Origin: Paraflavitalea devenefica | GTDB lineage: Bacteria > Bacteroidota > Bacteroidia > Chitinophagales > Chitinophagaceae | Reading direction: 5' to 3' | Length of the DNA: 64,000 nt | Assembly (NCBI RefSeq): GCF_011759375.1 | Contig: NZ_JAARML010000003.1 | Coordinates: 1-64,000 of the forward strand | Part shown: in pieces, positions 51,076-60,400 of the stretch | Numbering within the stretch: position 1 is the stretch's first letter | How the letters are laid out: every line of letters starts with the position of its first letter | Program-made: the position numbers and the translations under genes | Notes under the pieces: generated by a model | The model's database searches: none | Told to the model about the DNA's origin: nothing | The model's input: the letters and a program-made list of their open reading frames with translations, nothing else

Positions 51076-51735
51076 ATGAGTGCTGAACTGGTAATTAAAG
51101 TTTCACTCGCGGATGACCATAAAATCTTCCGTGATGGTATCAAAATGGCTCTGAAAGGGAAGGAATACCTGAAAATCCTCTGGGAAGCCGAGGATGGCAA
51201 AGACCTGATGCACAAAATGCAACTCAAAAAACCCGATGTTCTGCTGATGGATATCCGCATGCCTGAAGTAGATGGGGTCAATGCAATCGGTATCCTGCGC
51301 AAGGAATACAGCGATGTTAAGATCATTGTCCTTACCATGTACGATGATCAGGAGATGATCACCAAAATGATGGAAATGGGCGCTAATGCCTATCTCACCA
51401 AAACATCGGACCCCGACGAGATATACCAGGCCATCCTGACCTGCATGAATGATGATTTTTATTTCAATGACCTGGTAAACAAAGCCGTATTATCCAAACT
51501 GCAGACTAAAAAACAGGTACGCCAGTTTTACCCCAATCCTGTCAAATTCTCTGAAAAAGAGATCCGTATTCTGAAGTTGCTGGCCGAAGACAAAACCACG
51601 GAAGAAATATCCAAAGAGATCTTTTTAAGTCCCCGCACCGTAGAGACCATCCGGCAGAACATGAAATCCAAAGTAGGGGCCAAAACCATTGCCGGCCTTA
51701 TTATGTACGGCATGCGTAACAAACTAATTGATTAA
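51076..51735 (+). CDS. Orphan NarL/FixJ family response regulator
   Basis: The 219-residue protein has a receiver domain with DD at 13-14, phosphoacceptor Asp59 in LMDIRMP and a lysine in LTKTSDP near 112, then a LuxR-type DNA-binding domain with FSEKEIRILKLLAE near 160 and SPRTVETIRQNMKSKVG near 185. No kinase gene adjoins it. Its clear likeness to the regulator at 47291 suggests duplication, and the kinase at 48162 may serve both. Confidence 0.9.
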   Translation: MSAELVIKVSLADDHKIFRDGIKMALKGKEYLKILWEAEDGKDLMHKMQLKKPDVLLMDIRMPEVDGVNAIGILRKEYSDVKIIVLTMYDDQEMITKMMEMGANAYLTKTSDPDEIYQAILTCMNDDFYFNDLVNKAVLSKLQTKKQVRQFYPNPVKFSEKEIRILKLLAEDKTTEEISKEIFLSPRTVETIRQNMKSKVGAKTIAGLIMYGMRNKLID

Positions 51736-51780
51736 GCTATAGATACTATCTACACTTCCTGTTCTTACTATTAAAAGCAA

Positions 51781-51814
51781 AGGGTACAAGTCACACGGTG
51801 TGTAACTGTACCCT
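51781..51814. terminator. Hairpin between the NarL regulator and aspS
   Basis: Arms AGGGTACA and TGTACCCT with an inner ACAC/GTGT stem lie between two convergent genes. T-rich sequence follows on both sides but is short. Confidence 0.55.
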
Positions 51815-51871
51815 GTATATTTTTACCCTGTTATTTTCCGCTCAATCCTCCTAATCCCTCTACATCCCGGT

Positions 51872-53701
51872 TCAGCCCTTTGGATTCAGTTTGATCTGCA
51901 ATTCATCCAACTGCTTATTATCAACGGTTGACGGAGCATCCAGCATCACATCCCGGCCACTGTTGTTCTTGGGGAACGCGATAAAATCACGGATGCTTTC
52001 ACTGCCGCCCAGGATAGCACAAAGGCGGTCAAAACCGAAGGCAATACCACCATGAGGTGGAGCGCCATATTCAAAAGCGCCTAACAGGAAGCCAAACTTA
52101 TGCAATGCCTCTTCCTTGCTCATGCCCAGGGCTGTAAACATTTTTTCCTGCAGGTCACGCTGGAAGATCCGGATAGAACCTCCGCCGATCTCATTACCGT
52201 TTAGTACCATGTCGTAAGCATTGGCCTTGATATTGGCATACGGATGCTTGAGGTATTCCGCTGCATTCTCAATGACCGGGTTATTGTTGATCATGATCTG
52301 GATCTGATCAGGCTTAGGTGCTGTAAACGGATGGTGACGGGCTACCCAGCGATTGTCTTCTTCACTGTATTCAAACAGCGGAAAGTCGAGCACCCATAAT
52401 AACCTGAACTCATCTTTCTTACGCATGCCCAACCTTTCTCCCATTTCCAGGCGCAACTCACTGATAGCCTTACGCGTTCTTTCTTCAAAGCCTGCCAGTA
52501 TCAATACCAGGTCGCCGGCTTTGGCGCCGGCAGCATCTGCAATGGCTTTCAGTTTATCTTCCGTAAAGAATCTATCTACACTGCTTTTGTAAGTACCATC
52601 TGCATTGCATTTGATGAATACCAGCCCCTGCATACCAATCTGCGGACGTTTTACCCAATCTGTCAGCTCATCCGTTTGCTTACGGGTATATTCTGCGCAG
52701 CCGGGCACGGCAATGGCTACAACTGTTTCTGCCTCATTAAACACTTTAAAATCGACTCCTGCGATCAGTTCTTTCTTCGCCAGTTGTTCATATTCTTCAG
52801 AGAAAGCCGATTTAATATTCAGCAATGGCATGCCAAAACGGATATCCGGTTTGTCATTACCATATTGCCACATGGCCTGTTCCCAGCTCATGCGCTGGAT
52901 CTTGTCTGTATAATCAATGCCCTTCACTGCTTTGAAGATATGCCTGATCATGCCTTCAAACATGTTCAGGATATCCTCCTGCTCTACAAAGCTCATTTCA
53001 CAGTCAATCTGCGTAAATTCAGGTTGACGGTCGGCCCGCAGGTCTTCATCACGGAAGCACTTTACTACCTGGTAGTAACGGTCATAGCCGCTAACCATTA
53101 ATAGTTGCTTAAAAGTTTGCGGCGATTGGGGCAATGCATAGAACTGACCGGGGTTCATGCGTGATGGCACTACAAAGTCGCGCGCACCTTCGGGAGTGCT
53201 CTTGATGAGGAAAGGCGTTTCTAAGTCCATGAACTGCTGTTCATGCAGGTAATTCCTGGCAGCACGGTTTACCGCATAGCGCAACTCCAGGTTCTTTTTC
53301 ACTGCATTACGGCGCAGGTCGAGATACCGGAACTTCATCCGCAGGTCATCGCCGCCATCCGTATCATCCTGTATGGTGAAAGGAGGGGTTACTGCTTTAT
53401 TGAGGATAGTGAAAGTCTTTACTTTGATCTCAATATCGCCGGTAGCCAGGTTGGGATTTTTATTGGTACGTTCTGCCACCAGCCCTTTTACCTGTATCAC
53501 GAATTCGCGGCCCAATGCTTGCTGGTCTAATTGGGGGTTTAATTCTTCCGCGAATAACAGTTGAGTAATGCCGTACCGGTCGCGCAGATCGGCAAAAGTG
53601 ATGCTGCCGAATTTCCTGACCGTCTGTATCCAACCGGCGAGAGTTACTTCCTGGCCGGCCTGTGCTAACCGCAGTTCGCCACAGGTATGCGTTCTGTACA
53701 T
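51872..53701 (-). CDS. aspS: Aspartyl-tRNA synthetase
   Basis: The 609-residue class II synthetase has an N-terminal OB anticodon-binding domain (about 1-105, VTLAGWIQTVRKFG), motif 2 FRDEDLRADRQPEFTQID near 217, the bacterial GAD insertion (about 290-410) and motif 3 GIAFGFDRLCAILGG near 550. It attaches aspartate to tRNA in the cytoplasm. The length is normal. A -7 element lies about 125 bases upstream. Confidence 0.97.
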   Translation of the reverse strand: MYRTHTCGELRLAQAGQEVTLAGWIQTVRKFGSITFADLRDRYGITQLLFAEELNPQLDQQALGREFVIQVKGLVAERTNKNPNLATGDIEIKVKTFTILNKAVTPPFTIQDDTDGGDDLRMKFRYLDLRRNAVKKNLELRYAVNRAARNYLHEQQFMDLETPFLIKSTPEGARDFVVPSRMNPGQFYALPQSPQTFKQLLMVSGYDRYYQVVKCFRDEDLRADRQPEFTQIDCEMSFVEQEDILNMFEGMIRHIFKAVKGIDYTDKIQRMSWEQAMWQYGNDKPDIRFGMPLLNIKSAFSEEYEQLAKKELIAGVDFKVFNEAETVVAIAVPGCAEYTRKQTDELTDWVKRPQIGMQGLVFIKCNADGTYKSSVDRFFTEDKLKAIADAAGAKAGDLVLILAGFEERTRKAISELRLEMGERLGMRKKDEFRLLWVLDFPLFEYSEEDNRWVARHHPFTAPKPDQIQIMINNNPVIENAAEYLKHPYANIKANAYDMVLNGNEIGGGSIRIFQRDLQEKMFTALGMSKEEALHKFGFLLGAFEYGAPPHGGIAFGFDRLCAILGGSESIRDFIAFPKNNSGRDVMLDAPSTVDNKQLDELQIKLNPKG

Positions 53702-53827
53702 GCCTATTATGGTTTATTTTATGTTTATGCTGTTTATAATGAATATTGAAATTGGACGTTATCTGTACTGTAACCGGTTAATAGTCAATATTCAAAATTT
53801 GCCAGATCCCTTTTGATCAGTGAGCGG

Positions 53828-53835
53828 CAAAGGTA
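53828..53835 (-). promoter_or_regulatory. Probable -7 element (TACCTTTG) of the aspS promoter
   Basis: A full TAnnTTTG match on the minus strand with no obvious -33 TTTG. The predicted leader is about 120 bases. Confidence 0.5.
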
Positions 53836-53897
53836 ACAGAAAACAGGCATCCTTTCGCTGCCGGGTGAGGCGACCGAAAATGATTATTTTATAAACT

Positions 53898-54728
53898 ATG
53901 TCCCTGGATACTGCCTACATATTATTTTTTATTATTATGCTGGTATTGCTGGGATACCTGCTTTTCCCGGGCATGATCCGCCGCCTGCGCCTCTTTTTTT
54001 ACTCCCGTAAGGCGCAGACTGTTTATGAAGACAGGCAGCCCGATTACCATGCGATGCTACACCAAAACCTGCCTTATTACCGCAACCTGCCACCGTCCGA
54101 GCAGCAACGGTTTGTGCGGCGCACGGTCGTATTCATGACTACCAAGCAATTTGAATATGTGGAGCTACAGCCGGAAGAACTGATGCCCCTGCTGATCAGT
54201 GGTACGGCGGTGCAGCTCACTTTCGGACTGGAGAATTACCTGATGGAACATTTTGAAAAGATCTATGTGATGCATCATGACTATCATTACGGTTTTAACA
54301 GTGTTCCTTTCCAGGGCCATGTGACCCATGAAGGTATCTATCTTTCCTGGAGCAATTTCCTGAAAGGTTATAACGATTACCAGGATGGCGACAATGTGGG
54401 ACTTCACGAGATGGCACATGCGCTTGCTTACGTAAATTTCAACGTGAGCGATGGACGCGATGACGGTTTTCACGACCGGTTTATCCGTTTTTCGAAAACC
54501 GGCCGGACTGTATTTGAAAACATGCAGGCCGATTTCTCCGGTGGTTTCCTGGGCCGGTATGCAGCCACCCGGTACGAAGAATTCTGGGCGGTTTGCGTGG
54601 AGAATTTTTTTGAGCGTCCTACTTCTTTTAAAATACAATTGCCTGAGCTATATGCAGCTATGTGCCTGCTGCTGAACCAGGATATTTTAACACCCAATGT
54701 ATTGCTGACTCCAGTGGAAGATATTTAA
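53898..54728 (+). CDS. Membrane-anchored M90/MtfA-like zinc peptidase (copy 1)
   Basis: The 276-residue protein has an N-terminal helix (about 6-26) that anchors it in the membrane, then a basic stretch and an MtfA-like domain. The zinc site is HEMAH at residues 170-174, with Glu171 catalytic and a third ligand probably in EEFWAVCVENFF near 227-238. E. coli MtfA binds the Mlc repressor and is soluble; this one is anchored, so its job may differ. The next gene encodes a paralog in the same direction. Confidence 0.88.
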   Translation: MSLDTAYILFFIIMLVLLGYLLFPGMIRRLRLFFYSRKAQTVYEDRQPDYHAMLHQNLPYYRNLPPSEQQRFVRRTVVFMTTKQFEYVELQPEELMPLLISGTAVQLTFGLENYLMEHFEKIYVMHHDYHYGFNSVPFQGHVTHEGIYLSWSNFLKGYNDYQDGDNVGLHEMAHALAYVNFNVSDGRDDGFHDRFIRFSKTGRTVFENMQADFSGGFLGRYAATRYEEFWAVCVENFFERPTSFKIQLPELYAAMCLLLNQDILTPNVLLTPVEDI

Positions 54729-54945
54729 CGTCAGTATGTTATAATATGTTGCTAAAATTATCCACCGGGGCTTTCATTTATGAACTATTGTTTTTATTTT
54801 GTATCCGGGTTATATGCCCAGCTTACAAGATCCCCCTGTTTCTATTTGAATTCCATCTCCCGAAAGACCGTTTTTTCTAATCCAAACTTTGTGAAACCAA
54901 TCCGTTGCTCGTTTGCCTATTCACAAAAAGAAAAAATGGACCCTT

Positions 54946-55749
54946 ATGGAAATTTTGATCATTTTCCTGGTGGTTTGTAGCATCCTCATCCTCCATAATC
55001 CGGTGAGTGAGTGGATCAACCGCCTGTATGTTAAACGTCAGTACAAGTCTTTTCTCGCCCAGGAAACCTTTTATCACACCATCGTCTCCCGTTATATACG
55101 TTACTATAACAGGCTCAATCTGGAAGAACAACGAAAATTCCTTTTTCGCACCTACCTGTTCCGTAAGGCTAAACGGTTCCATTATATAGAAGTGAGCGAA
55201 AGCGCTGAGATGCCCATTCTGATCAGTGCCGCTGCTGTGCAGCTTACCTTTGGATTGGATAAATACCAACTGAATTACTTCAAGGATATCTATGTGATCA
55301 AGGACGATTATCATTATGGCTTTTATTCACGTCCTTTCATGGGGCATGTAGACCTGAGCGGTATCTATTTATCCTGGGATAATTTCCTGAAAGGCATTAA
55401 AGGTGAATCTCCTAATTGTAATGTAGGATTGCATGAAATGAGCCACGCATTGGCTTGGGTTAATTTCATTACGCAAACAGAGGAAGACAAGCATTTTAAA
55501 AAGGAGTTCAAGAACTTCTCCAAAGTAGCACGTCCCATCTTTGAATCCATGCAGCATGGCGCTAAGAACATACTGGGTGAATATGCAGGCAGCAACTACC
55601 ATGAGTTCTGGGCAGTGAGTGTAGAGGTGTTCTTTGAGAACCCCATCCGGATGCGTCATGAATTGCCTGAGCTGTTCAAGGCCATGAGCCTCCTGTTGCG
55701 CCAGGACCCTTCTGTAATTGTTAATACAGCCAATAAAATTGCTGCTTAG
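54946..55749 (+). CDS. Membrane-anchored M90/MtfA-like zinc peptidase (copy 2)
   Basis: The 267-residue paralog keeps the N-terminal anchor (about 2-18), the AVQLTFGLDKYQLNYF segment, the zinc motif HEMSH near 166 and the EFWAVSVEVFFENP motif near 220-233. ATG at 54946 is chosen over a TTG at 54913 because it starts right at the hydrophobic anchor. It lies 217 bases after copy 1; co-transcription is possible. Both copies retain the metal ligands, so both are likely active. Confidence 0.87.
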   Translation: MEILIIFLVVCSILILHNPVSEWINRLYVKRQYKSFLAQETFYHTIVSRYIRYYNRLNLEEQRKFLFRTYLFRKAKRFHYIEVSESAEMPILISAAAVQLTFGLDKYQLNYFKDIYVIKDDYHYGFYSRPFMGHVDLSGIYLSWDNFLKGIKGESPNCNVGLHEMSHALAWVNFITQTEEDKHFKKEFKNFSKVARPIFESMQHGAKNILGEYAGSNYHEFWAVSVEVFFENPIRMRHELPELFKAMSLLLRQDPSVIVNTANKIAA

Positions 55750-55760
55750 CAGATTGATCT

Positions 55761-56135
55761 TTACACTACTTCTTCTGATACAGGTGCTACGGATACTTTC
55801 AGTTCCGTAGCATTTTCTTTTTTGCGTTGCAACGGTGCATAGATGAGATAGTAATACAACAGGATCACGATGCCCAGCGAGAAAGGAATAATGCAATAAG
55901 GCTTTACCTGGTCATCTACTGCATAGAATTCCGCCACCATCCACATAGAGTTGGCCAGTATCCAGATGGCAATGGCGAGGTTATGTGCCAGCTCAGCGGC
56001 GATATGCCGGTTTTTCCAGGCAATCCAGATGGCTACCAGCAGGGTAGGCGCTATCATAACCATGCCCAATGGTTTGAACACGAGGCACCAGCATAAGTCT
56101 TTCACCAGCCAGAATAGGATGTGCAGGTTTTCCAT
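55761..56135 (-). CDS. Small four-helix membrane protein of unknown function
   Basis: From ATG at 56135 the protein has 124 residues with four hydrophobic helices (about 7-20, 24-40, 47-66 and 82-101) and a charged C-terminal tail. The frame is open upstream to 56390, but that part overlaps the FAD oxidoreductase gene and is not protein-like. A -7 element at 56225 supports the shorter form. The family is not recognised. Confidence 0.65.
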   Translation of the reverse strand: MENLHILFWLVKDLCWCLVFKPLGMVMIAPTLLVAIWIAWKNRHIAAELAHNLAIAIWILANSMWMVAEFYAVDDQVKPYCIIPFSLGIVILLYYYLIYAPLQRKKENATELKVSVAPVSEEVV

Positions 56136-56224
56136 TTTACGGAACTTAGCCGGAACTACATACAGCTCCTTAGAATCCTGTGACACGGCAATAAAGTTTA
56201 AATGACGGAGGGTTGTGAACGGTG

Positions 56225-56232
56225 CAAAAATA
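56225..56232 (-). promoter_or_regulatory. Possible -7 element (TATTTTTG) of the four-helix protein gene
   Basis: A full TAnnTTTG match on the minus strand; no -33 element was seen. It would give a leader of about 80 bases to the ATG at 56135. Confidence 0.4.
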
Positions 56233-56259
56233 TAAAACACTCGCCATTTTGCCACTGGT

Positions 56260-57315
56260 CTATCTTGCCAGTACTTTCTGAAATCTTTTGACATCGGCTT
56301 CCGGTAATAAGGCCACCTTCCCCTGGAGGGATTGTACCCACTGGTGGGCAAAATACGGGGCCAGTGAACAGCCCTTGGTACCCATGCCATTGAAAATGCC
56401 TACCGCCGGGTGCTGGGGGTGGAAGCCAACAAAGGGGCGGCGCTCAAGCGTGGCAGGGCGTACTGCTGCCTTATGGTCAATGATCGTAAAGGGGAGTTTG
56501 ACTGTTTGTAACAGCCAGTTATGGGCAAATTGCCGGAAGCCGGGGGTGGGCAGGTCATTATCAAACTCCCATAGGTAAGTAGAACCCAGCCAGAAAATAT
56601 TGTCTTTCCAGGGCACCAGGTTAAATCCCTTCTTAAAAATATGGGTGGTGGGCAGGTCATTGATCTCTACCCACACTGCTTCGCCTTTATTGGGAGCAAA
56701 GGGCAGGTTTTTGAAATAAGGATTTTGTGCGGAAGCAATGCCATCACAGAAAATAATGCGGGAAGCAGTAATGTCTTTATACCTGATGCCATCCGGCGCT
56801 ACCTGTAAATGGGCTACTTCAAACAGCTCTTCCCTTAACAAGGCCTGTTGCTGGAGCCGGGTACGGTAAGCTGGTAAAATATCCTGCAACCTGATGAGGT
56901 AACAGGGATTGATCTCGCCATAACCAAAATCATACTGGAATAAACTATGCCAGTGGTAGATGTCTGCCGGCAGTGATAAATATTGCGTATCCTCTCCATA
57001 GCGCTTTTCAAAAGCGATCTTCATTTGTGGGGTAGCAAAAAAGTCTACGATGCTTTTCTCTTCAAGAGCCGTGATGTTCAGGGCAGCACTCAATGCGGCA
57101 TAGGCTTCATGGGCAAAAGGCATTACGGTATCAATAAGCCAGGTTTTGACAATGCGCCTGCCCGTAACAGGGTTGATGATGCCGGCAGCTACTTTGGAAG
57201 CGGTGTTGGACTGGGGATGATCTATAACGATACAGGAATAACCGGCCTGTTGAAGATACCAGCTTAAAAAAGTTCCGCAGATACCCTGACCTACGAGCAG
57301 AAAATCTTTGTGCAT
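56260..57315 (-). CDS. FAD-dependent oxidoreductase of the DAO family
   Basis: The 351-residue protein starts with an FAD-binding Rossmann loop, FLLVGQGICGTFLSWYL, and VIDHPQSNTASKVAAGI near 40; a second part with GEAVWVEI near 210 and the C-terminal motif AVRPATLERRPFVGFHP near 295 and GMGTKGCSLAPY near 320 fits glycine oxidase/MnmC-like D-amino-acid oxidases. ATG at 57315 is used; upstream sequence lies in a repeat hairpin. The substrate is unknown. No signal peptide is present, so it is cytoplasmic. Confidence 0.86.
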   Translation of the reverse strand: MHKDFLLVGQGICGTFLSWYLQQAGYSCIVIDHPQSNTASKVAAGIINPVTGRRIVKTWLIDTVMPFAHEAYAALSAALNITALEEKSIVDFFATPQMKIAFEKRYGEDTQYLSLPADIYHWHSLFQYDFGYGEINPCYLIRLQDILPAYRTRLQQQALLREELFEVAHLQVAPDGIRYKDITASRIIFCDGIASAQNPYFKNLPFAPNKGEAVWVEINDLPTTHIFKKGFNLVPWKDNIFWLGSTYLWEFDNDLPTPGFRQFAHNWLLQTVKLPFTIIDHKAAVRPATLERRPFVGFHPQHPAVGIFNGMGTKGCSLAPYFAHQWVQSLQGKVALLPEADVKRFQKVLAR

Positions 57316-57366
57316 ACTGCAAAAATAAGCCGGCCACCCTTTCAAAGAGTGGCCGGCGGAAAAACT

Positions 57367-57428
57367 GTTAAAAGGTGGGCCGCCCTGCAGGGCTGCTTTG
57401 CCGCGCTGCAAGGGCGACTCACCTTTAA
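57367..57428 (-). terminator. Repeat-family hairpin, probable terminator of the macroglobulin gene
   Basis: Long arms (57367-57390 and 57405-57428) pair with one bulge and a few G-U pairs; the core GGTGGGCCGCCCT/AGGGCGACTCACC is a diverged form of the palindromes at 4150 and 9951. Five T residues follow on the minus strand, so it likely ends the long upstream gene. Confidence 0.8.
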
Positions 57429-57432
57429 CTTT

Positions 57433-60400
57433 TTATTTCGCTTCTACATTCACTTTAATACCTTCTGAATGACTGGTAAATTCAGGTGCATACATACACT
57501 GAATGCTGGTAACACCATTGCTGAAGGTGCCGGTATGGGTTACAAACAGCGGGTATTCAAATACCCAGGTGCCCTTGGGCAGGTAACCAAAGAAGAAGTT
57601 GGTGCTGGCATCTTTGGTGCTTTCATAATAACCCAGGCCACCCTGCCATTTGTAGTTGCTTAATACATTCACCGGTTCCATGCAGGCCGCCCGCGTATCT
57701 TTCATGTGTACATATTCCATATTGCGGTCCACGCGCAGTTCAATACGCACTTTTACTTTATCGCCTACATTCAGGGCATCGCCCTCATTCACCGGCGTTA
57801 ATACAGGACCACGGGCTGTATTTTTTTCTACAAATAGTTTCTTGCTCAGCTTCAATGGTGTGGAGGCCGTAGTGATCTTGTCCAGGTTCTCAAAATATTG
57901 CCAATACACAGCGCCCCAGGCTACTGATTCACCGGCGGCAGGAGCTGTGGAGGAAACGGATACTTTAATATTACCCATCTCGGGTTTTACATCCTTACCA
58001 TCAATTACCTTTTTAAGATAGCTGGTGCCGGCTTCCTGTGCTTCACTGGTGCTGTTGATGGTATAATTGCCCAAACTGATCTGCACTTCCGGTGTGGCGG
58101 TCAACCAGTCGGTGCCTTGCAGCAGCAATGCATAGCAGGCATCGGCGGTAGCCTTCGTTGTTTTCCAGTGTTGCGTTTGCTTTTGCTTCAGCAGCCAGGC
58201 TTTCATACCGGCTACGGCCTTGGCATCTTTGGTTACCTCAGTAAAGGTTTCTATCAGTAATGCCTGGCTTTCAATGGGGCTTTGGTACCAGTAATAGCCA
58301 CCGGTCATGTCCTTCCAGTACATGCCCATCTCTTCGCTGGTGAGGGCGTTTTCTTTCAGGGAGGCTACAATGTCTTTGGGCGTTTTACCGTCTCCCGTGC
58401 GGTGCAGGGCCAAAGCGATCAGGCCTTGCATATACCTGCTTTGTTTTAACCAATGCTGTTGCGCCTGTTTACGGAAATAATTGTAGGCTTTGGTCACAGT
58501 GGCCGGTATAGGCGTTGCCGGGAAGAAGCTGCGCATGTACAGGTATTGGATCTGTATACTGCTGAGCCCGTCAACCGGTTCTTTCTGTTTATTGTTCTTT
58601 AATAAATCATCATAATCTTTTTTCAGCGCCTTATCCAGGTAGGGGATGGCGCCGTTTAATATGGCGGTGATCTTTGTCTCTTCTTTGGCGGCCTTCAGCT
58701 TTTTCAGGTGAGCTATACCGGTAACAATATACTGGGTGATATACCGGTCGTCGGGGCCGCCTTCAAACCATACAAAACCTCCATTGGGGCTTTGCATATC
58801 CTGCAACTGGCCCAGGGCGGATTGCTGTTCTTTGGCCATCCGCACCATATCAAACAGCAAGGCAATATTTTTCTTTTGTTGTGCTTCTGATTTCGCCTGT
58901 AATACCCAGGGCGTTTCCTGCAGCAATACTGATTTCAGTTCTTCATTCTTCTGCAGGTTGCTGAGCAGGGCGGCGGTATCGGCGGTTTTCCACCGTTCAA
59001 AAATGGCTTTGATACGGGGAGATGCATTGGCAATGGAAGTGGCCAGTGTATTGGCATAATAGCGATTGAATACCTGTTCTGCACACTCATAGGGGTATTC
59101 CATCAGGTAGGGCAGGGCCTGTACGGCATACCAGGCCGGGTTGCTGGTGAACTCTACAGTTACTGCATGTTGGTTCAGCGTTTCACTCTCCCCGCTCTTC
59201 AGCAGTTTGTCGAACGTGAAAGTTTTAGTACCGCTTCCCCGTACTGGTAAAGGCAGGCTTTCTGTTACCAGCATGCGGTTGCTTACCACCGGCAGCATAT
59301 TTTCTTCACCATCGCTAAGTACCTGCTCATTGGCGCCGGCTTTGGTAGCGGCAACAATGCGGTAAGTAACCGGTTTATTGTACTGGTAAGGGATCTCCAG
59401 CGAAAAGCTTACCGGGATGCTTTGGCCGGCTGCTACGGTAAAGAACTGGTTGGGGAATACATTCCGAAACCAGCCATCCACCGATTGGTTGGTAGCAGGG
59501 TCAATCAGTTGCAATTCTACCTGGCCGGTCAGTTCCTTATTGCTCAGGTTTACGATCTTGCCGCTGAAGTCCATCCGGTCGCCCTCCCGCATAAAGCGGG
59601 GTGCATTGGGTTGCACCATCAGTTCTTTTTGGGTGATAATGCTTTTTTCCCCGGCGCCAAAAGCCAACTCTTTGGTATGGGCCAGTAGCTGCCATTTCCA
59701 TTGGGTAAGCGCTTCGGGCATGGTGAAAGACAATTCAACATTACCGGCCGCATCTGTATGGAGGTCGGGGAAGAAGAAGGCGGTTTCATTGAAGTTCTTG
59801 CGTGGCTGAACGGCAGGAGGCGCCTCCTGTACAGCAGCTTCTTCCTGCTTTTCTTTCAACGCCATTTTATTAGCACTGAAAGCGTATGACCCTTCTTTTG
59901 CTTGCCTGGCCGCAGGCGCAGCAACCAGTCCGGCTGTCATCTCTCCCGTAACAACAACCTGATCTCTCATAATCCCTTTTGAGCCGTCAGGATCTGATTT
60001 TAGGTCAGGTACTCGTAGATACCTTTGAACATCCCAATTATTGTCGCTGGTTACAAAACTCAGGTCCCGGAGAGAGCCATCTTCATTATGTATCGGCCTG
60101 GAGGCTATATACAACTGATCATAATCTTTGGGAAAGTGTGCTGACTCTTCATCGTTCCTTGGCTTTTCTTCTGATCTGACGGCCTGGAAACCGTGGTGCA
60201 TGGTCCACATGCTATTGAAGAAAAAGTTATTCCATAGATCAGGTTTTGACCAGCTATGCGGTTGGAACTGGTCCAGGGAAGCATCATACATAGAGGTCAG
60301 CACTTCGGCTGCCACCTGGTCGCCCTTATAGCCACTGATCTTTACCTTCCATTTCTCTGCACTGCCTGGCAGGGTCTTATCGCGGTAGGTAGTATAGGAG

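Noticed and set aside
56136..56390. N-terminal extension of the four-helix membrane protein frame
   Set aside because: The extension overlaps the FAD oxidoreductase gene, is not hydrophobic or domain-like, and a promoter element lies inside it.
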